Shown here in pieces: positions 39,644 to 49,008 of a stretch of 64,000 nucleotides of DNA. A model generated the notes under the pieces. The model saw only the letters and a list, made by a program, of their open reading frames with translations. It did not search any database and was not told the origin of the DNA. How positions within the stretch are numbered: the first letter of the stretch is position 1; each line of letters opens with the position of its first letter. Location of the stretch: NCBI RefSeq assembly GCF_030137545.1, contig NZ_JARUVL010000010.1, positions 1-64,000 of the forward strand. The letters are read 5' to 3'. This DNA comes from Virgibacillus sp. LDC-1 (GTDB taxonomy: Bacteria > Bacillota > Bacilli > Bacillales > Amphibacillaceae). The position numbers were made by a program, and so were the translations under genes.

Positions 39644-40123
39644 TTGGACACGATCAAGGTGGAGCGTCTCTTAATCAACTACAAAACATTAGAGGAGTTT
39701 AAACGATTTAAGGAATACGGACATCAGGAATTGTCCATGCTAGAGGATCTAGAATCGAATATTGTTGAGAACAACAGTGAATCGCCTTTTTATGGAATTT
39801 ATTATGGAGATACGTTAATTGCACGAATGAGCTTATATAAAGTAGATAAGAAATATGATGCTTATTTTGAACCAGCACATGATTATTTAGAACTGTGGAA
39901 GCTAGAGGTAATCCCACACTACCGTAATAAAGGGTATGGAAAGGTATTGGTTGATTTTGCAAAAAGCTTTGAACTTCCAATTAAGACGAATCCAAGGGTT
40001 AACTCACATGGCTTTTGGGAAAAGATGGGATTTCAGAAAGCGCATTATGATATGCAGCGTGATTTAGGAGAAAACCCATTAATTTGGTTACCACAAGGGG
40101 TTAGCGAAAAAGGAGTCGAATAA
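39644..40123 (+). CDS. ylbP: GNAT-family N-acetyltransferase YlbP
   Basis: A 159-residue GNAT-fold protein. The acetyl-CoA segment LELWKLEVIPHYRNKGYGKVL near residues 86-106 contains the R/Q-x-x-G-x-G/A type pyrophosphate loop, and VERLLINYKTLEEFKRFKEYG is the YlbP-type N-terminus. Substrate unknown. The start is a TTG at 39644 preceded by GGGGGAAG. It is divergent from panE; a TATACTATAAT stretch upstream (near 39583-39593) is a likely -10 region. Confidence 0.88.
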   Translation: MDTIKVERLLINYKTLEEFKRFKEYGHQELSMLEDLESNIVENNSESPFYGIYYGDTLIARMSLYKVDKKYDAYFEPAHDYLELWKLEVIPHYRNKGYGKVLVDFAKSFELPIKTNPRVNSHGFWEKMGFQKAHYDMQRDLGENPLIWLPQGVSEKGVE

Positions 40124-40129
40124 CGTAAT

Positions 40130-40155
40130 AAAAGAGGCCAACGCCTCTTTTATTT
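40130..40155. terminator. Convergent terminator ylbP / gerR
   Basis: AAAAGAGGC/GCCTCTTTT with a 4-base loop is flanked by A/T runs and followed by TATTTCATTT. It can serve both the plus-strand ylbP and the minus-strand gerR. Confidence 0.82.
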
Positions 40156-40196
40156 CATTTCGGCAACCAAGTATAGTATGATTTCAGCGTGTAAGG

Positions 40197-40670
40197 CTAT
40201 TTAAGTGCTTTATCGTTTACCCAGCTCCATAATTTCCCCATTTCTTGCCATGCATTCTCATATCGAAGGAGTTGTTCTTTTAACCTTCTATTTTCTTCCT
40301 CTAACAGCTCCGCCTGCTTTTGTTTTTTCTTGTTGGAGCTAAACTCCATTGCAAATCCTGATCGCATTTTCTCCAACAATAATATCGCGGAATCTATCGT
40401 ATCTTTTTCTACATCATCTTTCACAGCTTCTGCACTATATGTCCCCCCGCGCTTCCGCTCTTCTTTTGCACGCTGTATCGCATCTTCATATTGCTTTCGA
40501 ATGGTTGCATTCCAACGAAAGCCACAGGCAGCCGCCGTTCGAGATAGCCTTTCTGCTACTTCTTTAAAAGCTTCAAGTTGTGTCTTCCCATCACGAATAT
40601 AGCGAAGTACTGTTTCAGCAAGTATCATATCTTCCTCTTCTGTCCATGCATCCTGCCGTGTCACATTCAT
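40197..40670 (-). CDS. gerR: RsfA-family sporulation transcription factor (GerR/YlbO)
   Basis: Sporulation regulator with a Myb-like DNA-binding domain (about residues 7-60: [20 protein letters not shown], then [21 protein letters not shown]) and a C-terminal coiled coil (about 105-145). In B. subtilis the gene at this position, ylbO, encodes GerR, a mother-cell regulator under sigma-E that affects coat genes; RsfA is a forespore paralogue. Gene context favours GerR. Length is 157 residues. Confidence 0.85.
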   Translation of the reverse strand: MNVTRQDAWTEEEDMILAETVLRYIRDGKTQLEAFKEVAERLSRTAAACGFRWNATIRKQYEDAIQRAKEERKRGGTYSAEAVKDDVEKDTIDSAILLLEKMRSGFAMEFSSNKKKQKQAELLEEENRRLKEQLLRYENAWQEMGKLWSWVNDKALK

Positions 40671-40767
40671 ACCATCACTCCTTACATGTTTGCTTACAAT
40701 GTATGCAAAAAATAGGAATGATAGAATAACTGTTTCATAAAACGATATAAAAAGTCACTATCAAGTA

Positions 40768-41535
40768 CTATTTACGATGCATAAACCGGTGGACTGCTTG
40801 CTTATGCTCTGGACTATCCCATAACGTTGCACAGCTTCGAACCTCTGCATTCATTTCAGCGTTTAATGCTAGAGCGGATAGTTTTTTCTTATACTGCGCT
40901 TTCAATAGTTTCATTTGATCAACTGATTTTAAAATATAGGGTTGAAGGAAAACATTAGGATCAGACCATTGAGATTTATCAACTACTTGTTGTATCCATC
41001 CCTTTTCCATTAAATAGGATGTTGAATAGATAGCTCCTTCTAATAACCATTGAAATGCGAATGTATGATGCACCTTTTCATAGAGCAAGACCCCCCCACC
41101 CCATCCAGGAACAATGCCTAATGTACTTTGTACAAATCCAAATGTAGTAGATTCTTTTGCGATTCGAATATCACATGCAGTGGCTATTTCGCAACCACCT
41201 CCAAGCGCATTGCCATTCAACAAGCAGATAACTGGAACTGGAAAAGCTACAATTTTATATAATACCTCTTTCATTGGATACAAGATCGAAAATGCTTCAT
41301 CAGGAGATAAATCCCCGTGTAAATCATATAAATCTCCACCAGAACAAAACATCTTATCTCCGAATCCCGTCAAAACTAAAAACTTTAACGGTTTTTGCTT
41401 CGCTTTTTCTAAACAATCGTTCAAGTCCTGTGTCATCTTTTTCGAAATAGCATTATGTTTTTCTGGTCTATGTAATGTGATAACTCCATAGCCTGCCGCT
41501 TCGAACGCTAATGTTACATTGCCTGCCACCTTCAT
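40768..41535 (-). CDS. Crotonase (enoyl-CoA hydratase/isomerase) superfamily protein
   Basis: A 255-residue single-domain crotonase. The CoA/oxyanion segments CSGGDLYDL near residue 66 and NALGGGCEIATACDIRIA near 107 are present. The first catalytic glutamate of hydratases (in GGGCE) is kept, but the position of the second (FGQPE in hydratases) reads FGFVQSTLGIVPGWGG, so ordinary hydration is unlikely; this pattern looks closer to the (m)ethylmalonyl-CoA decarboxylase-like branch. The start at 41535 follows AAAGGA. It sits between gerR and rpmF, which are adjacent in B. subtilis, so it is an insertion relative to that order. Confidence 0.85.
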   Translation of the reverse strand: MKVAGNVTLAFEAAGYGVITLHRPEKHNAISKKMTQDLNDCLEKAKQKPLKFLVLTGFGDKMFCSGGDLYDLHGDLSPDEAFSILYPMKEVLYKIVAFPVPVICLLNGNALGGGCEIATACDIRIAKESTTFGFVQSTLGIVPGWGGGVLLYEKVHHTFAFQWLLEGAIYSTSYLMEKGWIQQVVDKSQWSDPNVFLQPYILKSVDQMKLLKAQYKKKLSALALNAEMNAEVRSCATLWDSPEHKQAVHRFMHRK

Positions 41536-41659
41536 CAATTCCTTTCTCAGCATGCTCCGTACAAAATATCATATTTATCATAGCCCGAATAGCGATTACT
41601 GTCCAATGACTACGAAACCGAGAGAATCAATGTAAGAATCTCTTTTTCTATAAACAAAA

Positions 41660-41688
41660 AACAGATCACTTCAAATAGTGATCTGTTT
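41660..41688 (-). terminator. Intrinsic terminator after rpmF
   Basis: AACAGATCACT/AGTGATCTGTT stem with T-rich minus-strand tail (TTTTTTGTTT), immediately downstream of rpmF. Confidence 0.9.
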
Positions 41689-41698
41689 TATACGTTCA

Positions 41699-41872
41699 TT
41701 AGCTATTAACTACTTCTTTTCCATCGTAATGTCCACATGATTTACATACATGGTGTGGCTTTGTTAACTCACCACAATTTGAACATTCTACCATGCCAGG
41801 TACATGTAGCTTTTTATGCGTACGACGTTGATTTTTAACCTTTTTAGAAGTTCTTCGCTTCGGTACTGCCAT
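41699..41872 (-). CDS. rpmF: Large ribosomal subunit protein bL32
   Basis: A 57-residue protein translated from 41872 down to a TAA at 41699. The basic N-terminus [19 protein letters not shown] and the zinc ribbon CSNCGE...[12 protein letters not shown] with four cysteines identify bL32 in its zinc-binding (C+) form. It follows ylbN by 33 bases; the pair forms the conserved DUF177-rpmF operon, and a terminator follows. Confidence 0.97.
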   Translation of the reverse strand: MAVPKRRTSKKVKNQRRTHKKLHVPGMVECSNCGELTKPHHVCKSCGHYDGKEVVNS

Positions 41873-41905
41873 GACTTACACCTCCTTCAAATGAAAAGCA
41901 TCTTA

Positions 41906-42442
41906 CTATTTTTGCTTACTATCTTTTAATAAGGACTCTAGCTTTTGCAAGCGAGGGTCTATTTTCTTTTCACTTATTTCCTCAGAAAGTACTTCCCATC
42001 CATTCCCTTTAATAGGGATATTGTTCTCAGTATTTGCTTCATCGGAAAAAACACGAAAAGGAATCTCCAATAGAATATTTTCCTTTATAAATGGAGTTAA
42101 GTCAAGCACTTCTCCATTCACCGGATGAATTTCATTTGCTTCATCTTCATTTTCTAAATATGGTGAAGCAGAAAAAATTTCCTGTGTTTTTATTTCGAAT
42201 GGATATGGTACATCGACTAATGTACGTGCACATGGTAATACCATTTCTCCTTGAATCGTAAACGAAAAAATAAACTGATCTCCGCTCATGGTGCAATCAC
42301 CATAAACATGAACTGGTTTAATAAGACGAATGTCATTATTCATCGTTTCTAGTTCAGACACATCTACTTCTCCATCAAAGGAAAATGGTTTTGAATGTGC
42401 ATTTTTTTTAATTTGTCCTAATGTAAATTTCATTTCCTTCAC
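41906..42442 (-). CDS. ylbN: YceD/YlbN-family protein (DUF177)
   Basis: A 178-residue protein of the DUF177/YceD family, conserved beside rpmF in most bacteria and in plants, where it is implicated in large-subunit rRNA processing. The typical core is EMVLPCARTLVDVPYPFEI (with the conserved cysteine), then DLTPFIKENILLEIPFRV. AGGTGAAGGA precedes the ATG. It shares the promoter at 42461-42489 with rpmF. Confidence 0.92.
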   Translation of the reverse strand: MKEMKFTLGQIKKNAHSKPFSFDGEVDVSELETMNNDIRLIKPVHVYGDCTMSGDQFIFSFTIQGEMVLPCARTLVDVPYPFEIKTQEIFSASPYLENEDEANEIHPVNGEVLDLTPFIKENILLEIPFRVFSDEANTENNIPIKGNGWEVLSEEISEKKIDPRLQKLESLLKDSKQK

Positions 42443-42460
42443 CTCAAGGCAACAAAAGTA

Positions 42461-42489
42461 ATTTTAAAATGAAAATCGGTATTTGTCAA
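42461..42489 (-). promoter_or_regulatory. Sigma-A promoter of ylbN-rpmF
   Basis: Minus strand TTGACA (42484-42489), 17-base spacer, TAAAAT (42461-42466). Located 20 bases upstream of the ylbN start, between two divergent genes. Confidence 0.8.
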
Positions 42490-42638
42490 TATCATTCTCT
42501 TTACAGAAGCAAAAATTTATCATTTCGAATAGTATTCCCTTCTAGCATTGCATTAATCATGCGCAAGTTGAAGGCGATGCAACGAGCAACAATCTTTGGT
42601 ACAATTATAACCATCAATTTATATTTGGAGATGGGACT

Positions 42639-43847
42639 ATGCGAGCATGTGGACTAGTTGTTGAATACAATCCTTTTCACAATGGGCATTTATATCATTT
42701 GCAACAAGCAAAAAAAACGACTGATGCTGATATCATGATTGCTGTTATGAGTGGCTCTTTTCTCCAACGTGGAGAGCCGGCAATCATCGATAAATTCCAT
42801 CGTGTACAAGCTGCATTAAAAAGCGGCATCGATATAGTTTTAGAATTGCCTTACGCATTTTCTGTACAAAGCAGTGAGCTTTTTGCCAAAGGATCGATTC
42901 AAACATTATCAAAAATTGGTGTTGACTCCGTTTGTTTTGGCAGTGAATCTGGAGATATTCACGATTTTTTGACAAGCTATCAGCTCCTCAAAAATAAGTT
43001 AAATACATATAAAGCACTGTTACACGAAAACCTAAATAAAGGACTATCTTTCCCTGAAGCTAGTAAAATTGCCTATGAGCATATTGGACTTACTAAGGAT
43101 TTTGACCTTTCCAAGCCAAATAATATACTTGGTTTTAGCTATGTAAAAGAAATACTTGAACAGCATTTACCAATCAAGCCAGTAACAATAAAAAGAATTA
43201 AAAACAACTACCATGATGTTGATATCTCTGACACGATTGCAAGTGCTACGAGTATTCGAAGTGAGCTTCTAGTTAAGCAGTCCCAGTTAAACGATTTAGC
43301 TCAAACTATGCCTTCTCCAACCTTTGAGGTTTTACAAGCTTATAAGGATAAGGCTTCACAGTGGCATCAATGGGAGGCCTATTTTCCTTTTCTTCAATAT
43401 CGCGTGCTTACTATGGGGAGTAAAGAACTTGCCTTAATCGAAGGTGTCATCGAAGGACTAGAATATCGGATCTATAAAACAGCTAAAAAGGCTTCAAGCT
43501 TCCATGAATGGGTGCAGTTAATTAAGTCAAAACGGTATACTTGGACGCGCATTCAACGTATCTTCGTACATATTTTAACGAATACAAAAAAAGCGGAAAT
43601 AGCCTCTTTAAACCTAATGGAAAGGATTCCATATGTAAGGCTGTTAGGGATGAGTCCATCTGGACAACACTATTTAAATATTAAAAAGAAACAGATGGAT
43701 GTGCCTATTGTGACAAAGCTTTCACGAAGCATGCATCCGATGTTACAAATCGAAGAAAGAGCTACCCATGCTTATTATAGTATTCTTTCTTCGGCACAAA
43801 AACAGGAATTGTTTCGCAAAGAGCTATCAGCCCCAATACAAGCTTAG
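42639..43847 (+). CDS. tmcAL: tRNA(Met) cytidine acetate ligase
   Basis: Forms N4-acetylcytidine at the wobble position 34 of elongator tRNA-Met, using acetate and ATP. The nucleotidyltransferase-like N-terminus has GLVVEYNPFHNGHLYHLQQA (HxGH motif near residues 16-19), MSGSFLQRGEPAI near 38 and LELPYAFSVQSSELFA near 69. Length 402 residues is typical for YlbM/TmcAL. GGAGATGGGACT precedes the ATG. It is divergent from ylbN. Confidence 0.95.
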   Translation: MRACGLVVEYNPFHNGHLYHLQQAKKTTDADIMIAVMSGSFLQRGEPAIIDKFHRVQAALKSGIDIVLELPYAFSVQSSELFAKGSIQTLSKIGVDSVCFGSESGDIHDFLTSYQLLKNKLNTYKALLHENLNKGLSFPEASKIAYEHIGLTKDFDLSKPNNILGFSYVKEILEQHLPIKPVTIKRIKNNYHDVDISDTIASATSIRSELLVKQSQLNDLAQTMPSPTFEVLQAYKDKASQWHQWEAYFPFLQYRVLTMGSKELALIEGVIEGLEYRIYKTAKKASSFHEWVQLIKSKRYTWTRIQRIFVHILTNTKKAEIASLNLMERIPYVRLLGMSPSGQHYLNIKKKQMDVPIVTKLSRSMHPMLQIEERATHAYYSILSSAQKQELFRKELSAPIQA

Positions 43848-43857
43848 TACGTTATTA

Positions 43858-43894
43858 AGCTCGATTATCAAAAAAAGATAATCGAGCTCTTTTT
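43858..43894 (+). terminator. Terminator after tmcAL (convergent with ylbL)
   Basis: AGCTCGATTATC/GATAATCGAGCT with a seven-A loop, followed by CTTTTTCG on the plus strand. Confidence 0.9.
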
Positions 43895-43930
43895 CGTTTA
43901 TGAGGTAGCTTTTTTATTACTTTCGATAAT

Positions 43931-44956
43931 TCATTTTTTCGTATCAATCGTTTCTAAATAATCAATGGCATCCTGAAAGCTATCTACTGGAACGATTTTC
44001 ATATCTGAATCAATTTCATTTACTGTATCAATCGCAATTTCATAATTCGAGTTTGCTGCTCCACCTTCATTTGGAGCAAAAAAGATATCACAACCTTCTT
44101 TATCAGCAGCAATGACTTTTTTATCAATACCACCAATTCGATAGACACGGCCATCATAGTCGATTTCACCCGTTCCAGCAATCTGATACCCCTTCGTTAT
44201 ATCCTCTTCTACTAATTGATCATAAATTTCTAAAGAAAACATCAATCCTGCACTAGGGCCGCCAATACTTCCACTAGCAAAGGTAATGTTAGGGTTGACC
44301 TCAACACTTCGATCAGTAACAAGCTGAATACCCAACCCAACCTTTTCTTCATCATCTTGGAAGGTCTCCAACGTAACTTCTTTTGTCAATTCTTTATCAT
44401 CACGTACTATTTTTAACTGAACAGAATCACCAGCTTGTTTGCCATCTACAAAATCGATGAGGTCTTTCGCTTCGGTTATTTTTTTGGAATCAATACCAAT
44501 TATCCGATCACCTGATTTTAACTGCCCATCGGCGGGCATTCCTTCAACAACAGAAACAACATAGACACCATTATATTCTATTTTTATTTGTTCATTAGCT
44601 GCTTTATATGCTACAACAGTTGACGCTTCCTGTGAGCTTTCCATCATTTGTAATTGCGCTTGAAAGTAAGCCTCCTCAGATACCCCTTCAGGCCGAACCT
44701 CATGAAGTGGTAGCACTTCTTGATGTGGTAACAATTTTGCCAATATAAATTGCATTGGTGTCGCTTGACCACCTCGAACAGTTACAAGGTGCATATCGCC
44801 TTTACTTTTATGTCCACCTTCTACTTCTACAATTGGATTAAGTGCATCTGCACCCCCAGGCTTATATATGTAAAACGGTAATTTATACATTGATAAAAAT
44901 AGTACAAGTGCTGACATTAATACGAGTGTTACGAGTTGCCTTTTTGTGAATTTCAT
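43931..44956 (-). CDS. ylbL: SepM/YlbL-family PDZ-Lon serine protease
   Basis: Membrane-anchored protease with one N-terminal transmembrane segment (LVTLVLMSALVLFLSMY), a PDZ domain (about residues 130-200; VYVVSVVEGMPADGQLKSGDRIIGID) and a C-terminal Lon-type (S16) domain. The catalytic serine is in GSIGGPSAGLMFSLE and the lysine in RIGGIDKKVIAA. Length 341 residues. In Bacillus YlbL cleaves the cell-division inhibitor YneA after DNA damage; streptococcal SepM trims a competence peptide. It is convergent with tmcAL. Confidence 0.94.
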   Translation of the reverse strand: MKFTKRQLVTLVLMSALVLFLSMYKLPFYIYKPGGADALNPIVEVEGGHKSKGDMHLVTVRGGQATPMQFILAKLLPHQEVLPLHEVRPEGVSEEAYFQAQLQMMESSQEASTVVAYKAANEQIKIEYNGVYVVSVVEGMPADGQLKSGDRIIGIDSKKITEAKDLIDFVDGKQAGDSVQLKIVRDDKELTKEVTLETFQDDEEKVGLGIQLVTDRSVEVNPNITFASGSIGGPSAGLMFSLEIYDQLVEEDITKGYQIAGTGEIDYDGRVYRIGGIDKKVIAADKEGCDIFFAPNEGGAANSNYEIAIDTVNEIDSDMKIVPVDSFQDAIDYLETIDTKK

Positions 44957-45204
44957 TGATTAACCCCTTCCAAATTCTTGCTCTCATCTATTACTATATT
45001 TCGCGGATCATGCTCACGAAGCTTCTTGATATGTATCTTTAAAAAAGTGAATGGCATAAACCGATACGGTACATGCGTATATTGATAAAAGAACCTTGGT
45101 TGTCCATAACATATTAGCTAAAACAACATCATGATAGCATTATTATTTTACTACGTTCAAAAAGAGAAGTACAGGAACCAACACCACCAATTAGGAGGAA
45201 GTCA

Positions 45205-46416
45205 ATGAGGCAATTAATGAAAACGATCCTATTATCTGGCTTTACAATATTCATTGCAATCTCGTTAGTTACTTTCCCCAAAGATGCATTCGACGCCAGC
45301 CTACATGGACTTGACATGTGGTGGGGTATTGTATTTCCTTCTCTGCTTCCATTTTTTATTACTGCTGAGCTTTTATTAAGCTTTGGAGTAGTAAAATTTC
45401 TCGGTGTATTGTTCGAACCAATCATGCGTCCTCTTTTTAATGTTCCGGGCACTGGAAGCTTTGCGTGGATTATGGGAATGGCAAGTGGCTATCCAACTGG
45501 GGCTAAGATTACTGTTCGATTACGTGAAGAAAAGCAATTAACACGGATAGAAGCAGAACGTCTGGTTGCATTCTCAAACGCTTCTAGCCCATTATTTATA
45601 TTTGGTGCGGTATCAGTAGGTTTTTTCTATGATCCGAAGCTCGGATTATTAATTGCCACCTGCCATTATGTTGGTAACGCGATTGTCGGTATCCTTATGC
45701 GCTTTTACGGTCGTTCACAGGAAAGACCGACAAACAATCAAAAAGAAAAGGTATCCTTTTTCAGAGCATTTCGAGCGATGCACGAAACGAGAATCCATGA
45801 TCCGAGGCCATTTGGAGAAATATTAGGAGATGCAGTGCTTAGTTCCATTAAAACATTAGTAATGGTCGGCGGCTTCATCATTTTGTTTTCTGTGCTTACT
45901 AAAATTTTATATTTAGTAAAAATTACGCCAATGATTGCTACTTTTTTCGAATCTATCTTATCGCTCTTTTCTATTCCAGGAGAACTGACGTTACCATTCA
46001 TTTCAGGCCTGTTTGAAATAACGATTGGTGCCAATATGATTTCCAATACAACGGAGGCGCCATTACTAGCAAGCATCATTATTATTAGCTTTATTCTAGG
46101 ATTTAATGGACTTTCCATTCAAGCTCAAGTTGCAAGCATCCTTGCTAAAACGGACATACGATTTTTACCTTATTTTTTTGGAAGAATACTACACGGATTC
46201 ATCGCTGCACTGTTAACCGTACTATTGTATCGTCCATTATATACTGAGCGACCTGCATTTTTTCAATCTAATCCGGTTCCGGCTTTCCAAATGGTTTTCG
46301 AAAATCATTGGAGTGCTACGATGCAATTCATTCAGGATTTTGGTCCAGCAATTACAATACTATTCCTCGGTATTAGTGCCATTCTATTACTTCAACGAGC
46401 GTCTCATAATCGATGA
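45205..46416 (+). CDS. ylbJ: Sporulation integral membrane protein YlbJ
   Basis: A 403-residue nucleoside-recognition (Gate) domain membrane protein with about eight hydrophobic segments. Signatures: FPSLLPFFITAELLLSFGVV, MGMASGYPTGAKITVRLRE, FSNASSPLFIFGAVSVGFF and SFILGFNGLSIQAQVASILA. In B. subtilis ylbJ is under sigma-E and is needed for spore maturation; its transported molecule is unknown. GGAGGAAGTCA precedes the ATG. The 248-base divergent interval with ylbL holds no gene I can see. Confidence 0.93.
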   Translation: MRQLMKTILLSGFTIFIAISLVTFPKDAFDASLHGLDMWWGIVFPSLLPFFITAELLLSFGVVKFLGVLFEPIMRPLFNVPGTGSFAWIMGMASGYPTGAKITVRLREEKQLTRIEAERLVAFSNASSPLFIFGAVSVGFFYDPKLGLLIATCHYVGNAIVGILMRFYGRSQERPTNNQKEKVSFFRAFRAMHETRIHDPRPFGEILGDAVLSSIKTLVMVGGFIILFSVLTKILYLVKITPMIATFFESILSLFSIPGELTLPFISGLFEITIGANMISNTTEAPLLASIIIISFILGFNGLSIQAQVASILAKTDIRFLPYFFGRILHGFIAALLTVLLYRPLYTERPAFFQSNPVPAFQMVFENHWSATMQFIQDFGPAITILFLGISAILLLQRASHNR

Positions 46417-46432
46417 TTAATGATAAAGTAAA

Positions 46433-46461
46433 AAAGATGCTGCTAATTTAGCAACATCTTT
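46433..46461. terminator. Convergent terminator ylbJ / coaD
   Basis: AAAGATGCTGCTAA pairs with TTAGCAACATCTTT (one mismatch) between convergent genes, with A and T runs on both sides. Confidence 0.8.
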
Positions 46462-46471
46462 ATCTTTATCT

Positions 46472-47543
<1,072 letters not shown>

Positions 47544-47665
47544 TTTATCACCCTTAAACAGAACATTTATCCGAATTAATCCTAACATAAAGAAAAAGAA
47601 ATTGCAGTTTCAAATAGTGTTTTTTCTCTATTTTTCATTTTATATCCTGATTATAAAGAAAAAAT

Positions 47666-47695
47666 GTATAAAAAAATACCGATTTGATCATACTA
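47666..47695 (+). promoter_or_regulatory. Sigma-G-type promoter of the small RNA
   Basis: GTATA (47666-47670), 18-base spacer, CATACTA (47689-47695) fit the forespore sigma-F/sigma-G pattern (GNATR and CATNNTA). It directs transcription on the plus strand, away from rsmD and opposite to ylbG. Confidence 0.65.
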
Positions 47696-47700
47696 GAATA

Positions 47701-47852
47701 ACGAAACGACTCTTGCGTAGCTTAGTTGTTTCAAACGGAGAAGAGACTTACACTTCCCCATAAGTTCTCCTCCGGTTTCTCCTCTCCCTTTGCCTTTTTG
47801 TTTTCAACAAGAAAACAAAGGGACCTGCAGAAATTGTTTCTGCAGGTTTTTT
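47701..47852 (+). ncRNA. csfG: Probable forespore small RNA CsfG
   Basis: A roughly 150-base transcript unit without a credible reading frame lies between rsmD (ylbH) and ylbG, where csfG lies in B. subtilis as I recall it. It has a sigma-G-like promoter; a long first stem-loop (47733-47778, AAACGGAG against CTCCGGTTT and beyond) with pyrimidine loop CACTTCCCCA; a pyrimidine-rich single strand TCTCCTCTCCC; a second stem-loop (47786-47822, CCCTTTG/CAAAGGG); and a strong terminator ACCTGCAGAAA/TTTCTGCAGGT (47823-47847) with six T. CsfG is a sporulation-specific RNA of unknown target, conserved in spore formers. The upstream stretch 47544-47665 shows nothing. Confidence 0.72.
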
Positions 47853-47863
47853 CTTTGTTTAAA

Positions 47864-47905
47864 ATTAAAAAAGCCTGCGGATAGAAGCTTCTATCCTGCA
47901 GGCTT
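47864..47905 (-). terminator. Terminator after ylbG
   Basis: AAGCCTGC...GCAGGCTT with inner GGATAGAAG/CTTCTATCC pairing forms a long stem; the minus-strand tail is TTTTTTAATTTTA. The stem reaches into the ylbG stop codon. Confidence 0.9.
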
Positions 47906-48179
47906 AAATACCCATTTTGTAATCATATTGCTTTGCTTTATCTGGCTTTGCATTTTCAAACATCGTATTTACAAATGGTTTATACGATCGATCGATACGC
48001 GATACAAAAGAATGTTTTAATATTTTCGTTTCCACGTTTTCTAGCTCATCCTGGTCAACATAAATAACAGCATACTTTAATCGCTTTGACGCATACAATA
48101 AATGACCGTATTTTTTTAATTGTCTAATGTTTTTCATATGCTGAAACCAAACGACAAGTCCTTGACGATTCATTCTCAT
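47904..48179 (-). CDS. ylbG: YlbG-family protein (DUF2129)
   Basis: A 91-residue cytosolic protein of the DUF2129/UPF0298 family, found only in Firmicutes. Typical elements are RQGLVVWFQHMKNIRQLKKYG, SKRLKYAVIYVDQ and the end PDKAKQYDYKMGI. Function unknown. The ATG at 48179 has GTGAGG seven bases upstream; the GTG that would extend the frame by four codons is itself part of that ribosome site. It follows ricF in the ylb order. Confidence 0.9.
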   Translation of the reverse strand: MRMNRQGLVVWFQHMKNIRQLKKYGHLLYASKRLKYAVIYVDQDELENVETKILKHSFVSRIDRSYKPFVNTMFENAKPDKAKQYDYKMGI

Positions 48180-48266
48180 GGTAATCCTCACTTATATCCT
48201 TTTGAACATATTTTAACAAAAAGAGCATCTTTCAGCAATCCAATAAGTTATTTGCATTTGAATTCA

Positions 48267-48707
48267 CTATGAAGCTTGACAGCCACAGCCTCCACCACTT
48301 CCACAGCCACAGCCACTATCGGTTAATGCTGCTCCATCGATTGGAACTTTAATTTGTTCACTAACACCTAAGGCAATGATTTGACTAAGTTCATCTAATA
48401 ATCTTTGTAAATTTCTTTCTGTCACTTTAAATGCTGCAACTTTGTCATTCATATCCACTGCTCGTTTTGCAGCTCTTACCTTTTTCATTATTTCATTATA
48501 ATCTGGATGATAGCGCCCAAATCGTTGGATATCCTCATAATCACCCTTTATATTGTTAAAAGCCGTAATCAGCTTTTGTGTCTCTATGTCACCGTCCATA
48601 TCACGACGTGCGTTTTTGTAAGCCTTCATTTCTTCCGACTGCATTACCATTTTTCCTAATTGCTCTGCACGGTCTAGAACATCTACAAATTCAAGTGTTG
48701 CGATCAC
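48267..48707 (-). CDS. ricF: RicF (YlbF), Y-complex subunit
   Basis: Part of the RicA-RicF-RicT complex, which in B. subtilis binds [4Fe-4S] clusters, works with RNase Y in mRNA maturation and promotes sporulation, competence and biofilm formation. The 146-residue protein is mainly helical (YlbF/YmcA fold, e.g. RDMDGDIETQKLITAFNNIK) and ends in a cysteine- and glycine-rich tail CGCGSGGGCGC, with four cysteines as candidate cluster ligands. It lies between ylbE and ylbG. Confidence 0.93.
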   Translation of the reverse strand: MIATLEFVDVLDRAEQLGKMVMQSEEMKAYKNARRDMDGDIETQKLITAFNNIKGDYEDIQRFGRYHPDYNEIMKKVRAAKRAVDMNDKVAAFKVTERNLQRLLDELSQIIALGVSEQIKVPIDGAALTDSGCGCGSGGGCGCQAS

Positions 48708-48767
48708 TACCTTACCACCTCCACTATTATAGTATCATTTAATTTAGTCTATGAAAATGATTTAACA

Positions 48768-49001
48768 CTAGTCTTTCATCGTTTCTGCAAATTGCAAGAG
48801 CATTCCAAGTAACTGTACGCGATCATTCGCTTTTTCTAACCGCTGTGGCATCGTTTTCCCATAGAAAACCTTTGCCTCTTTTTCTAGTTCCGCTAATTGA
48901 TTTGGATCCCGAGCTAAAAAACGATACCATATTGGATTACTTCGTATAAACTGCTGAAGGTCTGGTCGAGTTTGCAAAAAGGTTGTTACACGTTTATCCA
49001 T
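48768..49001 (-). CDS. ylbE: YlbE-like protein
   Basis: A 77-residue protein of the YlbE-like family restricted to Bacillaceae. The segment FLQTRPDLQQFIRSNPIWYRFLARDP is typical (positions about 8-33), followed by an alpha-helical remainder. No enzymatic motif. Function unknown. It lies seven bases after ylbD and is probably cotranscribed with it. Confidence 0.86.
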   Translation of the reverse strand: MDKRVTTFLQTRPDLQQFIRSNPIWYRFLARDPNQLAELEKEAKVFYGKTMPQRLEKANDRVQLLGMLLQFAETMKD

Positions 49002-49008
49002 TTAAGAT

